The notes below the pieces were generated by a model. That model was not told where the DNA came from. It saw only the letters and a program-made list of their open reading frames with translations, and did no database searches. The translations under genes and the position numbers were made by a program. A stretch of 33,351 nt of DNA. Origin: an archaeon (lineage in GTDB: Archaea > Nanobdellota > Nanobdellia > Woesearchaeales > GW2011-AR9). Below, in pieces: positions 17,178-25,943 of this stretch; the stretch's first letter is position 1; each line of letters starts with the position of its first letter. The stretch spans positions 1-33,351 of the forward strand of contig JAHFSD010000012.1 in NCBI GenBank assembly GCA_023265925.1, in the 5' to 3' direction.

Positions 17178-17183
17178 TTCCTT

Positions 17184-17216
17184 AATATCCTGAAGCGGCT
17201 TCAGACCGATGAAGAA
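17184..17216 (+). repeat. Palindromic 3'-of-gene element, copy 2
   Basis: AATATCCTGAAGCGGCTTCAGACCGATGAAGAA just downstream of the transglutaminase stop; matches minus strand 1829-1860. Confidence 0.5.
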
Positions 17217-17264
17217 TCACTTTTATGAATAAACTTTAAAAAGGAGCGTGCTCTTCCCTCTCCC

Positions 17265-18503
17265 ATGGCAGTAATGGAACAACCTTCCTCCCCGGTACAG
17301 GCTGAAAAGAAAGTCCTTTACTCGGAAACGATTCCCATCCAGGACGTCGATGCCGACAACCACAGCTTAGTGGAATCCATCGAACGGCTGGAGCAGGAAA
17401 ACCGGATGATTTCTCACACGCTCAGCAAGCTGGAAGAAGAAAGCGGCCTGCTGCGGGAATTGTTCAACAATGCCAACCGGGAACTGGCCAGCATGAAAAA
17501 GCCGGCCTTATTGGTGGCCGAAGTGGTCAATTGCCAGGGGGAAAACAAAGCAATCATTAAATTGCCTAACGGCAACCGCTTCTTTTGCCATATCGCCCAG
17601 GAAGTCAAAGAGCTGCAGTCGGGCGACTGCGTGTTAATTGACCAAAAGACGCTGAACGTGGTAGAGAAGGCGGCTATCGCTACCAGCCTGGACGTGGAGA
17701 AATTCATCATTCTGGAAAAGCCAACGGAAAGCTGGGAGATGATTGGCGGCTTGTCGAAGGAAATAGAAGAGATAACCGAAGTGATTGAATTGCCGCTGAA
17801 AAAGCCAAAGTTGTTTGAGAAAGTAGGCATTCAGCCGCCCAAAGGAATTTTATTGCATGGCCCGCCGGGAACGGGAAAAACTCTCCTGGCGAAAGCTGTT
17901 GCTAAAAGTACCGAGGCAACTTTTATTGAAGTGGTCGGTTCCGAACTGGTGCAGAAATTCATTGGTGAAGGGGCAAAATTAGTCAAGGATATTTTTAATT
18001 TGGCAAAGAGCAAAGCGCCCGCAATCATTTTCATTGACGAGATTGATGCGGTCGCGGCCCTGCGGATGGAACACGGCCTGTCGGGAGAACGGGAAGTCAA
18101 TCGGACGTTCATGCAGTTGCTGGCGGAGATCGACGGGTTTGATAATTTAGGTAACGTCAAGGTGATTGCTGCCACTAACCGGATTGACATTTTGGATAAT
18201 GCCATTATCCGTCCGGGCCGGCTGGACCGCCTGATTGAAGTGAATTTGCCGGATGAGCAAGGCCGGACGGAAATCCTGAAGATCCATACTAAGAACATGA
18301 ACCTGCGGAAAGTAAAGTTGAAAGAGCTGGCCGCTGAGATGGTAGATTTCAGTGGTGCTGACATTAAAGCGGTCTGCACGGAAGCGGGCTACTGTGCCAT
18401 CCGGGAACAGCGGGAATATGTTACCCCTCAGGACTTCCGGCAGGCTATTGAGAAAGTGCGCTGTGAGTGTGACGAGGAAGAAGGGGAAGAGCTGTTTGGG
18501 TAG
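17265..18503 (+). CDS. pan: Proteasome-activating nucleotidase (PAN), AAA+ ATPase
   Basis: N-terminal coiled coil, OB domain, ESWEMIGGL..EI, GPPGTGKTLLAKAVA, FIDEIDAV, ATNRIDILDNAIIRPGRLDRLIEV. Confidence 0.9.
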   Translation: MAVMEQPSSPVQAEKKVLYSETIPIQDVDADNHSLVESIERLEQENRMISHTLSKLEEESGLLRELFNNANRELASMKKPALLVAEVVNCQGENKAIIKLPNGNRFFCHIAQEVKELQSGDCVLIDQKTLNVVEKAAIATSLDVEKFIILEKPTESWEMIGGLSKEIEEITEVIELPLKKPKLFEKVGIQPPKGILLHGPPGTGKTLLAKAVAKSTEATFIEVVGSELVQKFIGEGAKLVKDIFNLAKSKAPAIIFIDEIDAVAALRMEHGLSGEREVNRTFMQLLAEIDGFDNLGNVKVIAATNRIDILDNAIIRPGRLDRLIEVNLPDEQGRTEILKIHTKNMNLRKVKLKELAAEMVDFSGADIKAVCTEAGYCAIREQREYVTPQDFRQAIEKVRCECDEEEGEELFG

Positions 18504-18607
18504 ATTAAAGCACCTCGACCGCAGAATCAATTAAGATTCTTTTTCCTGCTGCTTCGATCAAAAAACAGCTCTGCGCAGATTTGGTCAGCTTCATGGGGAG
18601 ATTTGTG

Positions 18608-18669
18608 GGCGTTCAGCAGTTACTTTCCTTTGGCATGACTGCCATTGGTGTTCACCTCATCACCACGCC
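18608..18669 (-). ncRNA. Candidate box C/D sRNA (62 nt)
   Basis: Minus strand GGCGT-G-GTGATGA ... CTGA-ACGCC: 5-bp terminal stem, consensus C box (RTGATGA) and D box (CTGA), 40 nt between. Internal C'/D' not canonical. Confidence 0.42.
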
Positions 18670-18882
18670 AGCCACTCTCGATAGTTTGACTCTACTGGGT
18701 CTCTTTAGCGAAACAAAGACGGACTCCCGCGTGCCCTGGTCTTCCAGGTACGGGACAGCTTTATAAAATTATGGGCAAAGATTTATAAAACGACCGCTCT
18801 TCATTGGCTTAAAGCACCGGAAAGTAGCAGGAAGAGCCGGCTCTTTCTGGTGTGATAGAAAGAACAAGGAGTTGAAGCAAAA

Positions 18883-19176
18883 ATGGAAGGAACCGTGAAG
18901 TTTTTTAACAAGAATAAAGGGTTTGGGTTCATCAACGGCGATGATGGCAGTGACTATTTTGTGCATTTCACCGCTTTGCCGCCGGGGTTATTCTTACGTG
19001 AGAATGACCGGGTCGCCTTTGACGGCCAGCAGGGCGATCGGGGCTTGAAAGCCCAGAATGTCAAGCTGCTGCAAAAAGGCTCGGAACGGATGGACACGGG
19101 AGCAGCACCGAGAGAACAGCCTGCGGAAGGAGAAAGCGAAGAGTCCTCGGATGAAGCGGAAAGAAGTGAACAGTAA
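18883..19176 (+). CDS. Cold-shock-domain protein with acidic/hydrophilic C-terminal tail
   Basis: MEGTVKFFNKNKGFGFINGDDGSDYFVHFTAL: RNP1-like KGFGFI and RNP2-like YFVHF. Confidence 0.9.
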   Translation: MEGTVKFFNKNKGFGFINGDDGSDYFVHFTALPPGLFLRENDRVAFDGQQGDRGLKAQNVKLLQKGSERMDTGAAPREQPAEGESEESSDEAERSEQ

Positions 19177-19177
19177 A

Positions 19178-19205
19178 ATCTTTTTCTTTTCTTCTCTTTT
19201 TTTTG
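19178..19205 (+). terminator. T-rich region between convergent genes
   Basis: TCTTTTTCTTTTCTTCTCTTTTTTTTG after the cold-shock gene stop. Confidence 0.5.
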
Positions 19206-19218
19206 TGGATTACTTTAT

Positions 19219-19905
19219 TCATTCCTTAATTTTTCTTCGTCGTATCTTCTCAGCGCTTTGTTGGAGTGCTGAAAAGAAACTATACCACTTACGCCAGCAA
19301 TCTTTAGCGCCTAATCGAACCATTTGTTTTTCTCTTGGTGTGAAAGAGAATTGCATTGCCTTTTCTGAACTATCCACATGATTTGGCTCTTGCTTCACAT
19401 GGATGTCCACCCAAGGGAAGTATTCCGCCTGAGAGATCTGATGAACTGCTTCTCCCAGCCCCGAAACAATAGTTAAATCAATTACTTCTGTCCCGTAAAG
19501 ATAGCCTAGTCCTGATAAATAATTTGTTGTAGAATCTTTGTAGCCTTGTACAAGTTGCTTGGTAGCAGGAAGTTTTCGCCCCTGGATGATCGCAGAAAGG
19601 TCAAACCCGGCTTGCTCCATCATCGATTTATACAACGTAAGATGTGCCTGGTCAGGATTTCCTTCCCCTAACTCCTGCCAGAGTATCCGTGAAAGGTGTG
19701 TTTGCATTTCTATCGCTGGTGTAACGGAGATAAGCCTGGAAAGGTAATGAGTGAAGTATTCTATAGGCAAATAGTATTGAGACAGGAAAAGCGTGACTTG
19801 TTCTTGGTCGAGAGACTCTTCACGAGCATAATGGAAAAAAGGATGAGCAAGAAGCAGTTGGCGGAATCCCTCTTCCTTTAGCTCTTCAACGAGTCCACGT
19901 GCCAT
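19219..19905 (-). CDS. Heme-oxygenase-like fold (TenA/PqqC/diiron oxidase-like) protein
   Basis: ELGEGNPDQAHLTLYKSMMEQAG, GTEV, WVDIHVKQEPNHVDSSEKAM: E/H pattern consistent with iron-binding HDO-type enzymes. Confidence 0.72.
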   Translation of the reverse strand: MARGLVEELKEEGFRQLLLAHPFFHYAREESLDQEQVTLFLSQYYLPIEYFTHYLSRLISVTPAIEMQTHLSRILWQELGEGNPDQAHLTLYKSMMEQAGFDLSAIIQGRKLPATKQLVQGYKDSTTNYLSGLGYLYGTEVIDLTIVSGLGEAVHQISQAEYFPWVDIHVKQEPNHVDSSEKAMQFSFTPREKQMVRLGAKDCWRKWYSFFSALQQSAEKIRRRKIKE

Positions 19906-19965
19906 TTTGTCAAAACAAAGGGAACGAATCTTTATAAAGTTTACTACTCTAATGTAAGACAGGCC

Positions 19966-21006
19966 TCAGTTCAACACCTTCAGATCAAAACAGACCCGAA
20001 ACGTATAGGGTGCATACTGCCCGCCGGGCACGGAACGAAGGAGTTTAACCGGCCGTTTCCACTGCTTACACATTTGTTTTATCTTCTCCCCTTCCTGTTT
20101 AATTTCTTCTTTGCGGCAGAAGGTGTAGAGATGAATGATCGTGTCTTTCTTGGCTGCTTTCAAAGCCACATCCAGAAATAACTCTCCCGTTTTGGGCAAG
20201 GGCATCACAATCCGATCAAATCTTTTCCCTAATTGCGGGACTATTTTGCGCACATCGCCCTGATAGAGCACGATTTTCCGCGGCAAGTTGTTTAGTTTGA
20301 TGTTCTCCAGGGCATACTGATGAGCTAATGGGTTCATCTCGATGCCGTAAATCCTAGCAGCGGGAGAGTGTTTCGCTAAAATCAACAAATAGGGCCCTAC
20401 CCCGGAAAACATTACCAGGATTTCTTCCCCCCGTTTAACCTGCTTCGCTATCCTCATTCGCTCACCCACCAGCCGGGCGGAAAAATAAGCTTTCTCCAGA
20501 TGCACTTTCAGGAGCACGCCGCTTTCCCGATGGATAGTCTCCTTGGTATTCCTGCCGGCCAGGACTTTTACTTTTCGCAGCCGATACTCGCCTTCATGAA
20601 CTTCATCCTTCTTCACCACAGTTTCAATCTGCTGGTTCGCTTTCAAATAGGCTGCGGCAATCACTCTCTCTTTCTTTTCCAGCCCTTCCGGAATTTCTAT
20701 AATTAGGATTTTTCCCACCTGCTCCTGGCTGTGGGGCAGCAGCTTCAATTCTTGAGCCGTCAACTTTCCCGACAGGAAATCTTCCGCTTTTGGCATCTTT
20801 TTCCTGGCCGGGAAGGAAAATCTGGCATTGAGAACCTGCGCGTTGGGAATGTTCACTTTCCGGGCTAAGGGGAAATAGATGTAGCCAAATTCTGTAGTGA
20901 GGAGGTAATCGGGATGCAATAAGTTCTTCCGGATCAGGAACTGCTTGACTTTTTCGGCATTCTTCAATTCGGCTTTGGCGGCGAGCATGGAAGGAAGGTA
21001 TTCCAA
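19966..21006 (-). CDS. trm5: Trm5-family tRNA (guanine37-N1)-methyltransferase
   Basis: KVLAGRNTKETIHRESGVLLKVHLEKAYFSARLVGERMRIAKQVKRGEEILVMFSGVGPYLLILAK...YGIEMNP...RIVMPLPKTGELFLDVAL. Confidence 0.87.
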   Translation of the reverse strand: MEYLPSMLAAKAELKNAEKVKQFLIRKNLLHPDYLLTTEFGYIYFPLARKVNIPNAQVLNARFSFPARKKMPKAEDFLSGKLTAQELKLLPHSQEQVGKILIIEIPEGLEKKERVIAAAYLKANQQIETVVKKDEVHEGEYRLRKVKVLAGRNTKETIHRESGVLLKVHLEKAYFSARLVGERMRIAKQVKRGEEILVMFSGVGPYLLILAKHSPAARIYGIEMNPLAHQYALENIKLNNLPRKIVLYQGDVRKIVPQLGKRFDRIVMPLPKTGELFLDVALKAAKKDTIIHLYTFCRKEEIKQEGEKIKQMCKQWKRPVKLLRSVPGGQYAPYTFRVCFDLKVLN

Positions 21007-21028
21007 CTGGTTTTATAAAAGTATCGAG

Positions 21029-21268
21029 CTACTTCTTCAAATAAGCTTCAAACGCCGGCACTAAATTAAGGATGAGATTATACTTTTTGTATTCTTGGGG
21101 ATCGATCCAGAGAAAGTGATCATGGTCTTCACTCAACTGTACCCGATTATTCTCTGCCTGCACCTCAAAAAACGTTCCGACAATCTGCCACTGCTCTCCT
21201 TTCACGGTTCCTTCCCGAGCCGCTGCCCGAATCCAGTCAGCACTATTTTCTTGGTTTTGCCCGTTCAT
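21029..21268 (-). pseudogene. NUDIX-like fragment, apparently lacking most of the NUDIX box
   Basis: WIRAAAREGTVKGEQWQIVGTFFEVQAENNRVQLSEDHDHFLWIDPQEYKKYNLI: C-terminal NUDIX-like context, but AAARE runs directly into GTVKGEQW. Confidence 0.45.
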
Positions 21269-21812
21269 GTTTCAGGTACCGTGCCGCTTTCAAAATTAGA
21301 ATCATGCTCATACCACTATTGATCTCCCCATTCATTACCTTTTCTACTGCTTCTTCCAACTTCATTTTTATCATTGATATTGTTTCCGTACTATCTAAGC
21401 GTTGCCGGCTAAATCGTAACTTCCGAGCTAAGAAAAGCCCGGTAGGGTTGTCCATGTAGGTCGTAAAGCGATACACTTTGCCAAGATCAATCCATTCTTC
21501 AGCTTCGATTCCCAATTCTTCCTTCAACCCTCGTTGGGCCACCTCTAACGGTTTTTCTTTTCCTTCTACTCCTTCCGCTACCACTTCAATTGTTTCTCTT
21601 CCTACGCCATAATGAAATTCCCTCGTTAAATAGACGTGCCCATCACCATCCAAAGGAAGGACCACGCTTCCTGTTTTCAGATCAATAAACGTATGAATCC
21701 CCTCCTTTCCATCCGGGCAGACGACCTGGTCCTCAAAAACGTTCACCCAGTGATTCTGATATTTGAGCAACCGTTCTTTAATTGTCCACGGCCCATGTTT
21801 TTTCCCGGCCAT
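21243..21812 (-). CDS. NUDIX hydrolase (ADP-ribose pyrophosphatase-like)
   Basis: GSVVLPLDGDGHVYLTREFHYGVGRETIEVVAEGVEGKEKPLEVAQRGLKEELGIEA. Confidence 0.82.
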   Translation of the reverse strand: MAGKKHGPWTIKERLLKYQNHWVNVFEDQVVCPDGKEGIHTFIDLKTGSVVLPLDGDGHVYLTREFHYGVGRETIEVVAEGVEGKEKPLEVAQRGLKEELGIEAEEWIDLGKVYRFTTYMDNPTGLFLARKLRFSRQRLDSTETISMIKMKLEEAVEKVMNGEINSGMSMILILKAARYLKHERAKPRK

Positions 21813-21814
21813 TG

Positions 21815-22849
21815 TCAGAAAAATCCCCCCAGCCCTTTCTGCTGCAACTGCGTCTGCACTGGCCTAAGTTTCTCCAGCTTGCTCTTAACTCTTTCTTCAC
21901 TGAAATCATACTCTTCCACCAGCAATTTCCACAGCTTCTGGCCATCAACGGGCTGCCACTCCAGCTGGTACTCATCCGTCACTGGCATTAAAGTGATGGT
22001 ATCATGCACTTCTTTCCATTTCAGATCAGGAAAATGCCTGCTCCATTCCACCTGCTCAAACAACCGTTCCGGGGAAGTGTGCTCTTTGACCAATTTCAGG
22101 GCAGTTTTGGGTCCGATTCCCTTGATACCGCCCGGGTTATAATCGGTCCCGATCAGGATTGCCAGCAAAATAAGCTGATCAAGGGTAAGGTTTAAGTTTT
22201 GGAGGATTTCCTTAAGCGACAACAGTTCCGGTTTTACCTTTTCATAGGCAAATTTGCCTGCTTTTTTCCGCTTTCCTTCCAGGGAAAGATTCCTGACCAA
22301 CAACGGGCAGCCAAAGATCAGGTTGTCATAATCCTGGCTGACGCCGGCATAAGCATCGCCCCGCTTGACCAGATGAGCGGCCTGCGCTTCCCCTTCCGAA
22401 GGAGCCTGAACAATGGGCAGGCCCAAGGCAGCAATTACTCTCTTAGCATCATCAACCATGTCACGGCTTAAGATAGCTGTCCGGGCCGCAAATCTCTTCA
22501 TGGCTTCCACATCGCCTTCCTGTTCTGCTTCCCTGAATTTAATCAACGCTTCGGCTTTCACGGCACTTCTCTTTTCCCAGGTCCGCAGCTTGATCTCAGG
22601 AGCTTTGCCATCAAACACAAAGATTAGCTTCAGGCCTTGTTCCATCAGGGAAGCAGTGCGGTTGAATAAGCCGATTAAGTGGGAAGTGACCCGGCCTTTT
22701 TTATCGGTGAACACCGTGCCATCAGGTCCTCTGATCGTGCTCAGGTACTGGTAGAGATTGTTATAGGCGTCGACCGCTAAGACTTTTCCTTTGAGATCGG
22801 CAATGGAAATTTCTTTCTTGACCACGAGATCTTTGAGTTGCAGGCCCAT
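21815..22849 (-). CDS. fen: Flap endonuclease 1
   Basis: MGLQLKDLVVKKEISIADLKGKVLAVDAYNNLYQYLSTIRGPDG...PSEGEAQAAHLVK...SQDYDNLIFG...LIGTDYNPGGIKGIG; C-terminal PIP-like QKGLGGFF. ATG 22849 preferred over track start. Confidence 0.95.
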   Translation of the reverse strand: MGLQLKDLVVKKEISIADLKGKVLAVDAYNNLYQYLSTIRGPDGTVFTDKKGRVTSHLIGLFNRTASLMEQGLKLIFVFDGKAPEIKLRTWEKRSAVKAEALIKFREAEQEGDVEAMKRFAARTAILSRDMVDDAKRVIAALGLPIVQAPSEGEAQAAHLVKRGDAYAGVSQDYDNLIFGCPLLVRNLSLEGKRKKAGKFAYEKVKPELLSLKEILQNLNLTLDQLILLAILIGTDYNPGGIKGIGPKTALKLVKEHTSPERLFEQVEWSRHFPDLKWKEVHDTITLMPVTDEYQLEWQPVDGQKLWKLLVEEYDFSEERVKSKLEKLRPVQTQLQQKGLGGFF

Positions 22850-22948
22850 TTTAATACTGAACATCCAGGGGGAAGAATATAAACATTTCTGCTCTTTTGC
22901 ACACCCAAAGGCAGTAAAATTTAAATGCTGGCAGCAATTCCTGGTCTT

Positions 22949-23266
22949 ATGAAAGTTCTTTTCATCTGCAATCAGAACCAAAACCGGAGTAAAACGGCTG
23001 AAGAAGTGTTTCGGGAACAATTTAATACCCTGTCCGCCGGGTTGTACAATCAAAAACCGGTAACCGAAAAGCAGCTACAATGGGCCGATGTTGTTGTGGT
23101 GATGGAAGAGGAGCAGCGGCACGAAGTAGCAAAGCGCTTTCCTGAACTGTACCTCCAAAAACGGATCCTCTGCCTTGATATTCCTGATATTTATCATTAT
23201 AACGACCCACCATTAATCGAGATCCTGAAATTGAAAGTGGAAGAGAACCTGGAATTACTCGCATAA
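22949..23266 (+). CDS. Small low-molecular-weight-phosphatase-like protein (CX5R)
   Basis: MKVLFICNQNQNRSKTAEEVFRE: C-N-Q-N-Q-N-R-S P-loop; DIPDIYHYNDP near the C-terminus. Confidence 0.75.
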   Translation: MKVLFICNQNQNRSKTAEEVFREQFNTLSAGLYNQKPVTEKQLQWADVVVVMEEEQRHEVAKRFPELYLQKRILCLDIPDIYHYNDPPLIEILKLKVEENLELLA

Positions 23267-23437
23267 CTATTCTTCAAACTGCTCTTTAGCTGCTTCTAAA
23301 GTAGAGAACATTTTTGTCTCGGCGACAGCCATCACGGGAAGTCTTCTCGTTACTTTGTAGTGTACTTCCGTTCCTTCCTCTAATTTAATCAAGGAAATTT
23401 CCCATTTCTTGGTGGGATGGCTTTTTATTTCTTCCAT
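23267..23437 (-). CDS. 56-aa small protein of unknown function
   Basis: MEEIKSHPTKKWEISLIKLEEGTEVHYKVTRRLPVMAVAETKMFSTLEAAKEQFEE; fills the gap between adjacent genes, below the ORF-track cutoff. Confidence 0.55.
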   Translation of the reverse strand: MEEIKSHPTKKWEISLIKLEEGTEVHYKVTRRLPVMAVAETKMFSTLEAAKEQFEE

Positions 23438-23450
23438 GTTTGTTAAGTGC

Positions 23451-24386
23451 TTAAGATCCTACTTTCCTCACCATCACGTTCTCAAATGCACCCGAACGCA
23501 GCATTTCCTGCGCCTTCTTGCTCAATTCTCCGGTATGCAGGAACAATAACGGCAATTTCTTGATCTGCGCTTCCATATAGGCTGCCGACAAATCTTTCTC
23601 ATCACACTTGCTTTTATTCCTGGCCTTGCCGAAATAGGTCATTGGTCCTACCGCCGAAGGCACTTTCAGGATAAAATTCAGTTCCTTGTTCTTCCGCACC
23701 GTTTCCTTCTGCTCGATGGTCAGGGATAACTTGCGGAAAATCAGTTCAATGGCCGGGAAAAAGGCCTGTTCTTCCGTTGTAGCTACTCTTTTTTTAGGCA
23801 CTCTAGGCTGTTTTCCTAAATTTTTGCGGTCATCCGGCTCCGGCATCATCACTTCTTTCTTTTCCTCCCTGGTCACTCGACTCACGGGGGCTACGGGAGA
23901 TTCGGGAGCTTCTTCCGCAGGCAATTCTGGCTCTGCCCTGGGGGGAGTAAGGAGCCTTTCTATACATATAGTGGTCTCTTCTTCTGATAACAGGTGCCAT
24001 TTCCAGAACAATTCGGCTTTTCCATCGACCGTCACCTGCAACGGTACGGCAAAATCTTTTAAGCTCCGTAAAGCAACCTTCTCCAGCAGTTCTAACTGGC
24101 TTTCCCGCACTATTTTCTCTTCTTTGAGCTTATTGAGCACCAGTAAATCTTTGGGATTGATGTTCCCGGGAGCGAAATTATACAACTGCTGCTCCTGCCC
24201 TGGCAGGTAATAAAGCGGTGAGCCGCCAATTTTCAGGCTGGAAATTTTTACTTTACCCTGTGCGGCCAGATCAGAGAGATGGGCCGAGGCAAACAAGATC
24301 TGCGTATTGAGCGTTTTAGCCACCTTGCCGGGCAGGCTGGGCCCCGACATCCGCAAAAAGCTGAGCGTTTTCTCCTGTTCGTTCAT
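23451..24386 (-). CDS. Conserved-looking protein with N-terminal winged-helix-like region and C-terminal globular domain
   Basis: TLSFLRMSGPSLPGKVAKTLNTQILFASAHLSDLAAQGKVKISSLKIGGSPLYYLPGQE (wHTH-like); C-terminal LNFILKVPSAVGPMTYFGKARNKSKCDEKDLSAAYMEAQIKKLPLLFLHTG. Confidence 0.65.
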   Translation of the reverse strand: MNEQEKTLSFLRMSGPSLPGKVAKTLNTQILFASAHLSDLAAQGKVKISSLKIGGSPLYYLPGQEQQLYNFAPGNINPKDLLVLNKLKEEKIVRESQLELLEKVALRSLKDFAVPLQVTVDGKAELFWKWHLLSEEETTICIERLLTPPRAEPELPAEEAPESPVAPVSRVTREEKKEVMMPEPDDRKNLGKQPRVPKKRVATTEEQAFFPAIELIFRKLSLTIEQKETVRKNKELNFILKVPSAVGPMTYFGKARNKSKCDEKDLSAAYMEAQIKKLPLLFLHTGELSKKAQEMLRSGAFENVMVRKVGS

Positions 24387-24685
24387 GGAATGGCGGGGAG
24401 GAAAGGTGGTTTAAATACTTTTTGCCGGGAAAATACCTTTTTTCTCCTTTAACGACGACAAAATTAATGAAAATGTTTCCCCTTACCATTTTTTTCCACT
24501 TTTCAGCCACCAAAAAAAATTTAACCATTGAAATTTTTTCTCGACTATAAATCAGAAAAATTTTTCCAAAAACAAAAAGTATTTAAATAAGTAAATATTT
24601 CTAATAAAAAAAAGTGAAACAGAAAAATAAAAACAAAAAAAAATAAAGAACTTAAACTAAATCATACCCGCGCTCAACCGCCTGA

Positions 24686-25210
24686 ATGGAAATGTATCAA
24701 CCCGCATCGCTTGAATACCTGAACACTGCCACGGAACGTAAACCAGACGTGTATGCCTTTTCTTCTGCGCTGCCCACCCAGCAAGAAACCACGCTAGATG
24801 TAGTGGTGCAGTACGCTGCGGCGGATGTTGATGAAGAAGATGAGCTGCTTGATGATCCGGAAGATGGGAAGTTGGCAGGAGAATTGGCGGATATCATCTA
24901 TGGAAAAGACGCTCACGAGAATGGAGACGACTCAACGGGGGGGGAAGAGCCGCTTTATGGGCGTCCTGATTTCACCTTTCCTGATGACTATTCCGCTTCC
25001 TTATTCCGGGAAGATGAGGAATTGCCCGCCTATCAACCGCTGCTGCTCTATCAGCCCATCCAGTATGAGGAAAGCAGTTATTTCCCGCTGGCCCTGGACG
25101 CCGCCGAGCCGGATTACAGTGGGGAAGAGCGGGAAGAATCAGAATCTCCGCTTACAATAAAAAGAATAGAAGGAAACCTGGATTTGGAACAGCTTGTTTC
25201 TGCCACTTAA
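24686..25210 (+). CDS. Highly acidic 174-aa protein of unknown function
   Basis: Uninterrupted ORF rich in D/E (DVDEEDELLDDPEDGKLAGELADIIYGKDAHENGDD); ends just before endA on the other strand. Confidence 0.6.
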   Translation: MEMYQPASLEYLNTATERKPDVYAFSSALPTQQETTLDVVVQYAAADVDEEDELLDDPEDGKLAGELADIIYGKDAHENGDDSTGGEEPLYGRPDFTFPDDYSASLFREDEELPAYQPLLLYQPIQYEESSYFPLALDAAEPDYSGEEREESESPLTIKRIEGNLDLEQLVSAT

Positions 25211-25212
25211 GG

Positions 25213-25806
25213 CTACGGCCGCATCCAGCGAATTTCATAGTAGGTAACGTCCCCTTCATCATCGACAATGCCCATCAGCAGGCGCTTCTTAGTGCTGTGT
25301 GCTACCCGGTTCTTGGCGCTGAACTCATGCCAGGTTAACGTCGAACCTTCATGAACCGGATAAACGATCCAGCGGGCATGATCCTCGCCCGGCTTGACGC
25401 CGCGGTCATAGACGCGGAAATCCGCACCGAATTTTAAAGCAGTCTTGATTATATATCCCCGATTGCGCATATCTTTAAACACGCAATAGCGGATCCAGAA
25501 ATTGGGCTCGACTTTGCGAGCACTTTTAACGAACTGCTCAAAGCTCATGATTTTACCGGCATCGCTGCGCACTTCCAGGCGGCCTTTTTCCATCAGATAG
25601 AGCGCTTCCAACAGGGAAAGCTCGATCTTTCCGCCTTCCATCTGGTTGCCAAAGCGCGACTGGTTATAGAACTCTCTGGCCTCGTCGGACGATTCCGTGA
25701 TGGCTTTCTCCCCACCCAGGACCGCCAGAACTGGTTTTTTCTTCTTTTCTTCAGACGTTTCGGCCTCGGCAGCTTCTACGGGTTTTTCCTTCTGCTTTTT
25801 CGCCAT
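25213..25806 (-). CDS. endA: tRNA-intron (splicing) endonuclease
   Basis: FNIRYCVFKDMRNRGYIIKTALKFGADFRVYDRGVKPGEDHARWIVYPVHEGSTLTWHEF...VAHSTKKRLLMG: Y/H/K catalytic context (leading residues read as FWIRYCVF). ATG 25806 preferred. Confidence 0.92.
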   Translation of the reverse strand: MAKKQKEKPVEAAEAETSEEKKKKPVLAVLGGEKAITESSDEAREFYNQSRFGNQMEGGKIELSLLEALYLMEKGRLEVRSDAGKIMSFEQFVKSARKVEPNFWIRYCVFKDMRNRGYIIKTALKFGADFRVYDRGVKPGEDHARWIVYPVHEGSTLTWHEFSAKNRVAHSTKKRLLMGIVDDEGDVTYYEIRWMRP

Positions 25807-25943
25807 GATTCGAAGTATTCGGGAGCGTGTTTTTAAACATTGTGGTGGGGATGGTCTCATTTTTGTTGTGACCACACTACATCTAAACTTGCACCTACTC
25901 CATCACCATAATTTATATAAATTACTTTTCCTACCCAAAAAAG

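Noticed and set aside
18581-18766. 61-aa ORF MVSFMGRFVGVQQLL...
   Set aside because: No recognisable protein features; overlaps the structured/C-D-box candidate on the other strand.
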